Source: Chitinophaga sancti (lineage in GTDB: Bacteria; Bacteroidota; Bacteroidia; Chitinophagales; Chitinophagaceae). From it: a stretch of DNA of 64,000 bases. Below the pieces are notes generated by a model. The model saw only the letters and a program-made list of their open reading frames with translations, was not told where the DNA came from and did no database searches. The stretch is taken from positions 3,064,001 to 3,128,000 of the forward strand of contig NZ_CP139247.1 of the NCBI RefSeq assembly GCF_034087045.1, written 5' to 3'. The position numbers and the translations under genes are program-made. Positions 36,170 through 44,920 of the stretch are shown here, in pieces; positions within the stretch are counted from its first letter, which is position 1, and the number at the start of each line of letters is the position of its first letter.

Positions 36170-36886
36170 ATGTTGAAAGCAATCATGATACTTCTAATTT
36201 ATTGCAGTACGGTGCAGGCACAGCGATTGCATGTGCTTGCACTGGCTGAAAATGGAGGACATCATATTGCTTACACTAAAAGAGCAAAGGTGTGGCTGGA
36301 TCAGCTGGCAAAAGACAGCAATTTCGTGATCGATTATATTGAGAATACAGATAAGATTGATGCAGTCTTTTTAAGCAGGTATCAATTGTTTATACAACTG
36401 GATTATGCACCTTATGCCTGGAAACCAGCGGCAGTGAAGGCATTTGAAGCATACATTACCAAAGGCAAAGGTGGCTGGATCGGTTTTCATCATGCTACAC
36501 TACTGGGTGAGTTTGATGGGTATCCTATGTGGGATTGGTTTCACCGGTTTATGGGGAATATCAGGTGGAAGGATTATATTCCTGATTTTGCGGATGGAGA
36601 GGTGGTGGTGGAAGATGCGAAGCATCCGGTGATGCGGGGTGTGCCTGATTCATTTTTAGTGAAGAAAGAAGAGTGGTATTCATATGACAGGAGTCCGCGG
36701 CAGGATGTGCATGTATTGGCACATGTGAATACTATATTGAAAGGTGATCATCCGGTGATATGGACGAACCCACGTATGAAAGCACGGAATGTATATATTT
36801 TTATGGGGCATGCGCCTGAATTGTTTGATAACCCGACTTATGTTTTACTATTCAGGAATGCAATCAGCTGGGCTTCCGCAAAATAA
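36170..36886 (+). CDS. Secreted ThuA-domain protein
   Basis: 238 residues. A signal peptide (MLKAIMILLIYCSTVQAQ) is followed by a ThuA/glutamine-amidotransferase-like fold: LHVLALAENGGHHIAYTKRA, then GKGGWIGFHHATL, the FMGNIRW and HPVMRGVPDSF segments, and IFMGHAPELF. The conserved G-x-H-H segment is present. ThuA proteins are linked to trehalose and sugar metabolism, but periplasmic members in Bacteroidetes have no defined activity. The gene lies 2 bp after the AsmA gene, so it is probably in the same transcript. Confidence 0.87.
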   Translation: MLKAIMILLIYCSTVQAQRLHVLALAENGGHHIAYTKRAKVWLDQLAKDSNFVIDYIENTDKIDAVFLSRYQLFIQLDYAPYAWKPAAVKAFEAYITKGKGGWIGFHHATLLGEFDGYPMWDWFHRFMGNIRWKDYIPDFADGEVVVEDAKHPVMRGVPDSFLVKKEEWYSYDRSPRQDVHVLAHVNTILKGDHPVIWTNPRMKARNVYIFMGHAPELFDNPTYVLLFRNAISWASAK

Positions 36887-36888
36887 AT

Positions 36889-36915
36889 TCCATTTTTGAG
36901 CAATGGATATTTTTG
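36889..36915 (+). terminator. Weak terminator-like hairpin after the ThuA gene
   Basis: TCCATT and AATGGA form a 6-bp stem with a 7-base loop, followed by TATTTTTG, 2 bp after the ThuA stop. The stem is short, so function is uncertain. Confidence 0.35.
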
Positions 36916-36951
36916 AATTGTTTTAGCTTGCTGTTTATAACCCATTCCACT

Positions 36952-37524
36952 ATGACGCAACAATTACCTGCTTTTTTAAGTGCTGATGCAGGCACGTCTT
37001 TTTCTTCCGGTGAGTTTTTCCTGAGACCATTGGTATTGGATACTGATATTCCTTTGATTCACGATTGGGTGAACAGGGAGTATGCCGTGTATTGGCAATT
37101 ACAGCATAGTACGATAGAGACAGTGCGTAAAATGTATGCCGATCTGATCGCTTTGCCGCATGTACAGCCTTTTCTGGGGTTTTATAATGACAAGCCGGCT
37201 TTTCTGGTGGAGTTTTATAAGGCACAGGAAGATAGGATAGGGGAGTATTATGATGCGCTACCGGGGGATTACGGATTTCATATCCTGATGGCGCCGGTGG
37301 AGAAGCGGATACCGGATTTTACCTTCCAGGTATTTCAGGTGATAATGGCGTTTTTATTTAGTGATGCGAGGGTGGAGCGATTGATAGTGGAACCGGATGC
37401 GAGAAATGAGAAGATACATGTGTTGAATAAGAGAGCGGGGTTTGAGTATCAGGGGTTGGTAGAGTTGCCGGAGAAAACGGCGCATCTGGCATTTTGTAAA
37501 AGAAAAGAACAGGTAGTTTCCTGA
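36952..37524 (+). CDS. GNAT acetyltransferase, IucB/AlcB-like
   Basis: 190 residues from ATG 36952; a longer frame starts at 36913 with an unrelated leader. Motifs FLRPLVLDTDIPLIHDWVN, EFYKAQEDRIGEYYDALPGDYGFHILM and VERLIVEPDARNEKIHVLNKRAGFEYQG match the Acetyltransf_8 group that acetylates N6-hydroxylysine in hydroxamate siderophore synthesis. No siderophore synthetase or lysine monooxygenase gene is nearby, so either the pathway is elsewhere or the substrate differs. The last codons lie within a terminator hairpin that serves the convergent gene. Confidence 0.75.
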   Translation: MTQQLPAFLSADAGTSFSSGEFFLRPLVLDTDIPLIHDWVNREYAVYWQLQHSTIETVRKMYADLIALPHVQPFLGFYNDKPAFLVEFYKAQEDRIGEYYDALPGDYGFHILMAPVEKRIPDFTFQVFQVIMAFLFSDARVERLIVEPDARNEKIHVLNKRAGFEYQGLVELPEKTAHLAFCKRKEQVVS

Positions 37525-37537
37525 GGGAAACTACCTG
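37510..37537 (-). terminator. Terminator hairpin overlapping the IucB-like stop codon
   Basis: CAGGTAGTTTCC and GGAAACTACCTG form a perfect 12-bp stem; the 4-base loop contains the TGA stop of the + strand acetyltransferase gene. On the minus strand the stem is followed by a T-rich tract (TTCTTTTCTTTTAC), so it most likely ends transcription of the gene at 37550-38689. On the + strand no T-tract follows. Confidence 0.7.
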
Positions 37538-37549
37538 CTGGGAAATATA

Positions 37550-38689
37550 TTAGTTTCTGGAAACGCGACCACCGCGTGAACCGCCACCATTGTTAGATGA
37601 TCTGCCGCTGCCGCTGGATTGTCTGCCGCCGCTATTGCCGTTTCCTACAGATTGCCTGGTGCCGCCGCCATTGTTGGTTCTGCCCGGGGTGTAGTTACCA
37701 CCGCCATTTGATCCGCCATTGTTGGTTCTGCCCGGGGTATAGTTACCGCCACCGTTAGATCCGCCATTGTTCACTCTTCCAGGGGTGTAGTTCCCACCAC
37801 CATTGTTAGTTCTGCCCGGTGTATAACTGCCACCGCCATTATTAGTCCTTCCCGGTGTATAACCGCCTCTGCCGCCATAATTTCCACCACGATCTACCCT
37901 GCCGCTATTCCTGTTATTACGATAGTTATCCACCACAACCCTGTTCCGCTGAATCACGGTTACAGAAGTCATGCGGGTAGGTCTGTACATTACACGTGCA
38001 GGCTGGATTCTGCGGGTAGGTACAACTACATAGCGGGTACGGTAATGTGCACAGTAAGGACGGTATTCGTAATAAGGCATTGGACGCCATGGACGCCACC
38101 ATACCGGATGTGCTACCCATGTGAATGGTGAGATCCATACAGTGTAAGCCGGTGCATATACAAAGCGAACACATGGCCAGAACCACACATTTACAATAAT
38201 CCCCTCGGGGCTTGAAACGGATGGACCGTGGCTGGCAGGACTGTAATTAAATACATTGTCGGCCTCAGGCAATGGCTCTGCTATGGTAGATTCACCATAA
38301 ATATCAGCATCCCCTTCTATCTGGATCACTGCATTGTCATCAGCAGTTTTCTCAAGAGAGATCACGGCAACGTCCTGACTTTCAGTGGGCGATACCAGGG
38401 CCTGCAGTACAAATATCTGTACATCGTCCTGCTTCTTTCCTGTAACACGCACATAATCAATCTGTCCGTCTCCATTCAGGTCGAGGTTATTGATTTTATT
38501 ATCCTGTGTGTTTAATAATTTTTCGAATTCTTCAGGTGATCCTGCCTTTTTAAATAAATCCAAAGCTCCCTGTAAACTGAAATTGTCCCCGGGTAAACCG
38601 GTAGAATCTGCTTCCTGATCCTGCGCGCTGGCGGAAACTGCTATAGCAAAACATAGGAGCAGTGCAGAAATGGTTTTTGAAAGGTGCAT
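37550..38689 (-). CDS. Secreted protein with Gly/Asn-rich repeats
   Basis: 379 residues. Signal peptide MHLSKTISALLLCFAIAVSASAQ. Residues about 40-130 include LDLNGDGQIDYVRV, an EF-hand-like Asp/Asn loop, and a beta-rich stretch. Residues 160-230 are rich in Trp, Tyr, Pro and Arg (FWPCVRFVYAPAYTVWISPF). Residues 275-343 are five YTPGR(T/V)NNGG repeats, followed by a Ser/Gly/Arg tail. Similar architectures are common among uncharacterised Bacteroidetes proteins. It is probably periplasmic or surface-exposed. The function is unknown. Confidence 0.8.
   Translation of the reverse strand: MHLSKTISALLLCFAIAVSASAQDQEADSTGLPGDNFSLQGALDLFKKAGSPEEFEKLLNTQDNKINNLDLNGDGQIDYVRVTGKKQDDVQIFVLQALVSPTESQDVAVISLEKTADDNAVIQIEGDADIYGESTIAEPLPEADNVFNYSPASHGPSVSSPEGIIVNVWFWPCVRFVYAPAYTVWISPFTWVAHPVWWRPWRPMPYYEYRPYCAHYRTRYVVVPTRRIQPARVMYRPTRMTSVTVIQRNRVVVDNYRNNRNSGRVDRGGNYGGRGGYTPGRTNNGGGSYTPGRTNNGGGNYTPGRVNNGGSNGGGNYTPGRTNNGGSNGGGNYTPGRTNNGGGTRQSVGNGNSGGRQSSGSGRSSNNGGGSRGGRVSRN
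37661..37867 (-). repeat. Tandem coding repeats (YTPGR-NNGG units, five copies)
   Basis: Five in-frame copies of a unit encoding YTPGR(T/V)NNGG with Gly/Ser/Asn spacers of 12 to 16 residues per unit. DNA of the units is closely similar, so copy number may vary by slippage or recombination between strains. Confidence 0.85.
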
Positions 38690-38902
38690 ACGATGTTGTT
38701 TAGATCGTTAGGGAAGTGAAATTACAAATAGTTTAATTATATTATATAAAAACTGTGCCAATTGGATGGGTTCGGTCTTTTTGTTGTATAACTAATTGAT
38801 AATTAATGTGAAAATAATTGAACGTATAAAATAATTTTATTTGTCTATCTGATTGTGATTCTTGATGATTTAGATTTTTTTTGATCTTAATTCAATTTTT
38901 AT

Positions 38903-38997
38903 TCCTAATTTGGTGCCGTCAATCGTAAGGTCCGGGCTACCGGATCACTCTACTTAAACCGCAACTCGCATACTGTTTTTGGGCCACCAAATTAGGA
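38903..38997. repeat. 13-bp perfect inverted repeat enclosing 69 bp
   Basis: TCCTAATTTGGTG at 38903-38915 and its exact reverse complement CACCAAATTAGGA at 38985-38997. The enclosed DNA holds a small hairpin and the first copy of the 33-bp repeat. It may be a long stem in RNA or a pair of recombination sites. Confidence 0.7.
38953..38985 (+). repeat. 33-bp direct repeat, copy 1
   Basis: Begins CTTAAACCGCAACTCGC and ends TTTTTGGGCC. It matches copy 2 in 31 of 33 positions, with identity over the first 23 bases. Flanking sequences of the two copies are unrelated. Confidence 0.8.
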
Positions 38998-39080
38998 CAT
39001 TGTTTGAATAATGATAGTCACCATTTTGTTTTCAAACATACTTAATAAATAAAACCATTTACGATTTTTCGTGAATAGTG

Positions 39081-39113
39081 CTTAAACCGCAACTCGCATA
39101 CTGCTTTTGGACC
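39081..39113 (+). repeat. 33-bp direct repeat, copy 2
   Basis: Same orientation, 128 bp from copy 1, ending CTTTTGGACC. The two differences are T to C and G to A in the last ten bases. A T-tract follows this copy directly, a possible terminator-like context. Confidence 0.8.
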
Positions 39114-39179
39114 TTTTTTTTTAAACGCTGCATTCAGTGGTGTGATGCCTGGCTATTAGCCTGTCGTCATAAGTATTAA

Positions 39180-39228
39180 ATACTGTCAATTATGATCTGA
39201 AAAAGGTGCAGGTCATAAAACACAGTAT
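39180..39228 (+). promoter_or_regulatory. Long hairpin in the leader region of spt
   Basis: TTATGATCTG (39190-39199) pairs with CAGGTCATAA (39209-39218) with one wobble, and after a 3x3 internal loop TACTGT (39181-39186) pairs with ACAGTA (39222-39227), extended by one A-T pair. The structure ends 50 bp before the spt ATG. It could be an operator or an RNA leader element. Confidence 0.5.
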
Positions 39229-39268
39229 CTGAAATTGCACAGGTATTGTGTTACAACAACCGAATTAG

Positions 39269-40504
<1,236 letters not shown>

Positions 40505-40531
40505 CGCCTGTAACAATTAAAGCAAATAATA

Positions 40532-41710
40532 ATGGACACCATACAGACACCTTCCGTTACCGCCACAACCACTGTAGTCAGAGGAAGCGCACCCGTTATC
40601 GAACCGGTGAGCACTAAACAGCAAATGAAATTATTCATTGACTTCCCGCATGACCTATACAGCAATGATCCCTTATATGTGCCCGAGTTGTTTATTGCAC
40701 AACGCGATCTTTTAACGCCGGGCAAGCATCCTTTCCACGAACATTCACAAATACAACTGTTTCTCGCTTTTCGTGACAAAAAAATAGTAGGCCGTATAGC
40801 CGCTATCAACAATCGTAATCACAACGCGTTCAATGGCACCAACGATGGTTTCTTCGGATTTTTTGAATGTATCCCTGATGTGACTGTGAGCAATGCGCTG
40901 TTCAATGCAGCAGCAGAATGGTTAAAGAAACAGGGATTATCTACCATCATCGGACCAGTGAATTTCTCTACCAATGAAACCTGTGGGCTACTGATCGAAG
41001 GATTTGACAGTGCACCAGTCGTGATGATGACTTACAATCGCCCTTATTACATAGACCTGATTCAGGCCGCTGAGATGATAGAAAATGTGACACTGATCGC
41101 ATGGCAGGTAACTGCCGAAGCCGTAGAAGATAAACCGCTGCGTATGATGCAGATGCTGGAAAACAGACTCGCCCAGCGAAATATCGTCATACGCAAAGTA
41201 AACCTGAAGAAGTTCGACGATGAGGTAGCGAAGATCAAAGAAGTGTATAATAAAGCATGGGATAAGAACTTTGGATTCGTTCCTATGACAGACAATGAAT
41301 TCGCGTATCTGGCTAAGGACCTGAAATTAATAATGGATCCGGATCTGTGTATCGTGGCAGAAAGGGATGGACAGATAGTAGGTTTTTCCCTCTGTATTCC
41401 CGATCTGAACAAGGTGCTGATCAAGATCCGCAGAGGACGATTACTGCCTACGGGCCTTTTCAAACTCTTGCTGGGCAAGGGTAAGATCAAAAGTGTACGG
41501 GTAATAGCACTGGGCGTGCTGGAACCTGTTCGTAAGCTGGGAGTGGAAGCAGTCTTCTACGGCCGCATCATCAAAGAATGTCGCCGTAAGGGTATCAATG
41601 TGGCAGAAGCCTCCTGGATACTTGAACAGAATGACCTGATGAACAGTGCAATACAGGCTGTGAACGGCGTACCATACAAGCGATACAGGATTTACGAGAA
41701 AGCGATATGA
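40532..41710 (+). CDS. GNAT-like acyltransferase, candidate ceramide synthase
   Basis: 392 residues, with no signal peptide. It contains two GNAT-like regions: IQLFLAFRDKKIVGRIAAINNRNHNAF in the first half and LCIVAERDGQIVGFSLCIPDLNKVL in the second, the latter followed by IKSVRVIALGVLEPVRKLGVEAVFYGRIIKECRRKGINVAEASWILEQND. Proteins of this type sit next to spt-like and epimerase genes. By analogy with the bacterial ceramide synthesis genes of Caulobacter (Spt, acyltransferase bCerS, reductase CerR), it is a candidate N-acyltransferase for the sphingoid base; this is inference. It lies 27 bp after spt and overlaps the next gene by 4 bp (ATGA). Confidence 0.6.
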   Translation: MDTIQTPSVTATTTVVRGSAPVIEPVSTKQQMKLFIDFPHDLYSNDPLYVPELFIAQRDLLTPGKHPFHEHSQIQLFLAFRDKKIVGRIAAINNRNHNAFNGTNDGFFGFFECIPDVTVSNALFNAAAEWLKKQGLSTIIGPVNFSTNETCGLLIEGFDSAPVVMMTYNRPYYIDLIQAAEMIENVTLIAWQVTAEAVEDKPLRMMQMLENRLAQRNIVIRKVNLKKFDDEVAKIKEVYNKAWDKNFGFVPMTDNEFAYLAKDLKLIMDPDLCIVAERDGQIVGFSLCIPDLNKVLIKIRRGRLLPTGLFKLLLGKGKIKSVRVIALGVLEPVRKLGVEAVFYGRIIKECRRKGINVAEASWILEQNDLMNSAIQAVNGVPYKRYRIYEKAI

Positions 41711-42690
41711 GTAAAAAGGTATTGATTACAGGTGCAAGCGGGTTTCTGGGTTTCCATTTAATCGACGCTGCACTGGCAGCAGGAATGGAAGTGCACGCAG
41801 GAGTAAGGCCCTCTAGTGATGTAACACATTTACAACATCTGGAGATCTCTTTCGTGCACCTGGATTTTCGCAATGTACCTGCCATGGCAGCCTTGCTACA
41901 GGAACAGCAATATAGTGATATCATTCACGCTGCTGGCGCTACCCGTGCTAAGAACGAAGCCGCTTTCAACGAGGTCAATGCTACGTATACAGAAAACCTC
42001 CTGAAAGCAATCGTACAATCAGGTATTGAACTGAACAGGTTTGTGTATTTCAGTAGTCTGGCAGCAGTAGGGCCAAAAGCTTATGAAGCAAAATGGCCGG
42101 AGCAGGATGAATTATCGCCCGCACCCGTGACGCTGTATGGTAAGAGTAAACTGCTGGCAGAAAACCTCCTGAAGCAATATGCACAGATCCCCTGGGTAGT
42201 ATTGCGCCCTACGGCCATCTACGGCCCCCGGGACAAGGACCTGTTTGTGTTGTTTAAAACGTATGGCTGGCGATTGGAACCCTATATGGGAAAAGGCCCC
42301 CAGCAGTTGAGTTTTGTCTATGTAAAAGATGTGGCACAGGCTGCCATTTGCGCGCTCAATGGACAAATTATACATACCTGTTATGATGTTTCTGACGGGA
42401 ATAGTTATGATCGTTATGCATTGGCCAAAGTGACGAAACGATTGTTAGGCATCAAAACACTACGTATTCACATGCCATTAACATTGATCCGGTGGATAGC
42501 TGTAATGGCTGAGGCAACAAGTAAGGGCATGCCGTTGTTAAATAGGGACCGGTTAAATGAGCTGACTGCCCAAAACTGGAACTGTAGCATAATACGTATA
42601 CAAAGAGAACTTGGGTACCAGCCTTACTTCTCCCTCGAGGAAGGAATGAGGGAAACACTGGACTGGTATACCGGGAACCACTGGTTATAA
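41707..42690 (+). CDS. NAD-dependent epimerase/dehydratase-family protein, candidate 3-ketosphinganine reductase
   Basis: 327 residues of extended short-chain dehydrogenase. The NAD(P) site is VLITGASGFLGFHLIDAAL; the catalytic Tyr and Lys are in VTLYGKSKLLAENLL, followed by PWVVLRPTAIYGPRD. Family members act on nucleotide sugars, steroids or lipids. Position after spt and a GNAT-type gene fits the CerR role (reduction of the 3-keto group of the sphingoid base or its acylated form), as in the Caulobacter pathway; this is inference from context. It starts in an ATGA overlap with the acyltransferase gene. Confidence 0.7.
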   Translation: MSKKVLITGASGFLGFHLIDAALAAGMEVHAGVRPSSDVTHLQHLEISFVHLDFRNVPAMAALLQEQQYSDIIHAAGATRAKNEAAFNEVNATYTENLLKAIVQSGIELNRFVYFSSLAAVGPKAYEAKWPEQDELSPAPVTLYGKSKLLAENLLKQYAQIPWVVLRPTAIYGPRDKDLFVLFKTYGWRLEPYMGKGPQQLSFVYVKDVAQAAICALNGQIIHTCYDVSDGNSYDRYALAKVTKRLLGIKTLRIHMPLTLIRWIAVMAEATSKGMPLLNRDRLNELTAQNWNCSIIRIQRELGYQPYFSLEEGMRETLDWYTGNHWL

Positions 42691-42730
42691 CAAACGTTCA
42701 CTAATTGAAAAACAAAGAGGCAAAAAGAAA

Positions 42731-44056
42731 ATGAAACATCAAATTAAAGACGCAAACGGGAAGCTGGGAGTACTGATGCCAGGCCTTGGCGCAGTAGCAA
42801 CCACTTTCATAGCTGGGGTGTTAGCTGTTAACAAAGGCTTTTCCAAGCCAATTGGATCGGTAACACAAATGGGACACATTCGTCTGGGTAAGAGAACAGA
42901 CAATAACAATCCATTGATCAAAGATTTTGTTCCCTTAGCCAAGCTGGAAGATATCGTCTTCGGCGGCTGGGATGTTTATGAAGATAACGTGTATACAGCA
43001 GCGGTAAAAGCTGAAGTATTAGATAGGTTTCAGATTGAAGCAATTAAACCCGAGCTGGAAGCCATCGTTCCGATGAAGGCAGCTTTTGACAAAAACTTTG
43101 TTAAAAACCTGGATGGCACACATGTAAAGGATTTCAAGACGCGTTATGACCTGGCACAGATGGTGATGGAAGACATCAAAACCTTCCAGCAGAAAAATAA
43201 CTGTGACCGTGTCGTAATGGTATGGTGTGGTTCTACTGAAATTTACCATCAGGCAGCAGACGTGCACAACTCCCTGGCAGCATTTGAGCAGGGATTGAAA
43301 GACAACGATGCAAGAATTGCTCCCAGTATGATTTACGCGTATGCGGCACTAAAACTGGGCGTACCTTTTGCCAACGGTGCACCTAACCTGACCTGCGACA
43401 TTCCGGCCCTGGTAGAGCTGGCTCACCAGACCAAGACCCCGATTGCAGGTAAAGATTTCAAGACTGGTCAGACCCTGATGAAGACAATTCTGGCGCCGGG
43501 TCTGCAGGCGAGAGCCCTGGGTATGGAAGGCTGGTTCAGCACCAACATCCTCGGAAACCGCGATGGATGGGTGTTAGACGATCCTGACAACTTCAAAACC
43601 AAGGAAGTTTCCAAGCTCGGTGTTTTAGAAGATATTTTAAGTCCGGAAGAATATCCTGATCTTTACGGTGACCTTTACCACAAAATCCGTATTAACTATT
43701 ATCCGCCGCGCAAGGATAATAAGGAAAGCTGGGATAACATCGACATCTTCGGCTGGTTAGGGTATAAAATGCAGATTAAAGTAAACTTCCTGTGCCGTGA
43801 TTCAATTTTGGCCGCACCGATCGTACTGGACCTCGCATTATTTATTGACTTTGCTAAGCGTGCAGGCATGAGCGGCATACAGGAATGGCTTTCATTCTAC
43901 CTGAAATCTCCTCAGACTGCCCCTGGCTTACGTCCTGAACATGATATTTTCAAACAGCTTATCAAGCTGCAAAATACCTTGCGCTACCTGATGGGTGAAG
44001 ATCTGATCACGCATCTGGGACTGGACTATTACGAAGGAATTTTTGATACTGAATGA
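42731..44056 (+). CDS. ino1: myo-Inositol-1-phosphate synthase
   Basis: 441 residues. The NAD site is LGVLMPGLGAVATTFIAGV; other family motifs are VMVWCGSTEIY, GVPFANGAPNLTCDIPAL, IAGKDFKTGQTLMKT with the catalytic Lys, and STNILGNRDGWVLDD. It converts glucose-6-phosphate to myo-inositol-3-phosphate (1L numbering 1-phosphate) in the cytosol. In bacteria this is the source of inositol for inositol lipids. The stop overlaps the PgpA-like start (ATGA), linking head-group supply to lipid phosphate removal. Confidence 0.95.
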   Translation: MKHQIKDANGKLGVLMPGLGAVATTFIAGVLAVNKGFSKPIGSVTQMGHIRLGKRTDNNNPLIKDFVPLAKLEDIVFGGWDVYEDNVYTAAVKAEVLDRFQIEAIKPELEAIVPMKAAFDKNFVKNLDGTHVKDFKTRYDLAQMVMEDIKTFQQKNNCDRVVMVWCGSTEIYHQAADVHNSLAAFEQGLKDNDARIAPSMIYAYAALKLGVPFANGAPNLTCDIPALVELAHQTKTPIAGKDFKTGQTLMKTILAPGLQARALGMEGWFSTNILGNRDGWVLDDPDNFKTKEVSKLGVLEDILSPEEYPDLYGDLYHKIRINYYPPRKDNKESWDNIDIFGWLGYKMQIKVNFLCRDSILAAPIVLDLALFIDFAKRAGMSGIQEWLSFYLKSPQTAPGLRPEHDIFKQLIKLQNTLRYLMGEDLITHLGLDYYEGIFDTE

Positions 44057-44505
44057 TAAGAATACACAAATTAATCGCCACCAGCCTTGGCATTGGATAC
44101 ATTGGTAAGGGCGGAGGAACGGTTGCAGCTGCAGTCGCCGCTCTGGTCTGGTACCTGTTTTTGGCTGGTGGCCATCCTAGCAACTTTTGGACGGTGCTGT
44201 TTACAGTAGCCATCACCTTGTTAGGAATCTGGTCTGGTACGGCAGTAGAACCATATTGGGGCAAAGACGACAAAAAAGTGGTAATAGACGAAGTCGCCGG
44301 CATGTTCGTAACCGTCCTGTTCGTGCCTGTCACTCCGGCATATATGTTGGCCGGATTGGTATTATTTCGTTTTTTTGATATAGTAAAACCTTTATATATC
44401 AGGCGCACAGAGGCTCTTCCGGGAGGACTAGGGGTAATGATGGACGATATTGTAGCAGGTATCTATTCCAATATTTTGTTGCAACTGGCCATACATCTGT
44501 TTTAG
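44053..44505 (+). CDS. PgpA-like lipid phosphatase, probable phosphatidylinositol-phosphate phosphatase
   Basis: 150 residues with the whole PgpA motif set: GYIGKGGGTVAAAVAAL, DDKKVVIDEVAGMFV, LFRFFDIVKPLYIRR and LPGGLGVMMDDIVAGIYSN. PgpA removes phosphate from phosphatidylglycerophosphate in E. coli. Here it is coupled to ino1 and near a CDP-alcohol phosphatidyltransferase, so the likely substrate is phosphatidylinositol phosphate, as proposed for the inositol-lipid cluster of Bacteroides. Three to four membrane segments place it in the inner membrane. Confidence 0.9.
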   Translation: MIRIHKLIATSLGIGYIGKGGGTVAAAVAALVWYLFLAGGHPSNFWTVLFTVAITLLGIWSGTAVEPYWGKDDKKVVIDEVAGMFVTVLFVPVTPAYMLAGLVLFRFFDIVKPLYIRRTEALPGGLGVMMDDIVAGIYSNILLQLAIHLF

Positions 44506-44542
44506 AAGGTTTGGGTACGCGTTTTGCACAATTGTAGACCAT

Positions 44543-44911
44543 ATGCGATTTATTAAAGCACAAGCTTCGGCACTGGTAGCGACCGGAGTGCAATTTTCGG
44601 TATCCTTTTTACTATTATATATGTGGGAAGGATATGGTGTAGCTGCCAATGTGACAGGAGTGGCCTGTGGAGGGATTACCAACTTTATAATCAATAGGAA
44701 GTGGGTATACCAAAAGGGAAACGATAAGTGGAACTGGCAAGCCATTAAATATATCATTGTCTGGTTCGGAAACCTGATAGTCAATACTACCTGCTTTTGG
44801 GTATTGACAAATTATACCGCTATAGATCAGCGCGTGGCTGTGGTTATGGCATCGGTTATTACCGCCGTCGGGTATAACTATGGAATGCAAAAGCGGTTTG
44901 TTTTTAAATGA
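44543..44911 (+). CDS. GtrA-family membrane protein
   Basis: 122 residues with four membrane helices, starting IKAQASALVATGVQFSVSFLLLY and containing CGGITNFIINRKWVYQ, the GtrA signature. GtrA proteins are thought to help move lipid-linked sugars across the inner membrane. In this cluster it might flip an inositol lipid or a lipid-linked sugar for head-group decoration. It lies 37 bp after the PgpA-like gene and 9 bp before the DUF5686 gene. Confidence 0.9.
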   Translation: MRFIKAQASALVATGVQFSVSFLLLYMWEGYGVAANVTGVACGGITNFIINRKWVYQKGNDKWNWQAIKYIIVWFGNLIVNTTCFWVLTNYTAIDQRVAVVMASVITAVGYNYGMQKRFVFK

Positions 44912-44920
44912 TTTTGGTTA

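Noticed and set aside
38953..39113. A two-unit CRISPR array, because of the 33-bp direct repeats
   Set aside because: Only two copies exist, the spacing is 95 bp instead of about 30-40, and no cas gene is near.
44053..44505. Phosphatidylglycerophosphatase A as the sole role of the PgpA-like gene
   Set aside because: The gene overlaps ino1 and sits among inositol-lipid genes, so phosphatidylinositol phosphate is the more likely substrate; phosphatidylglycerol synthesis cannot be excluded.
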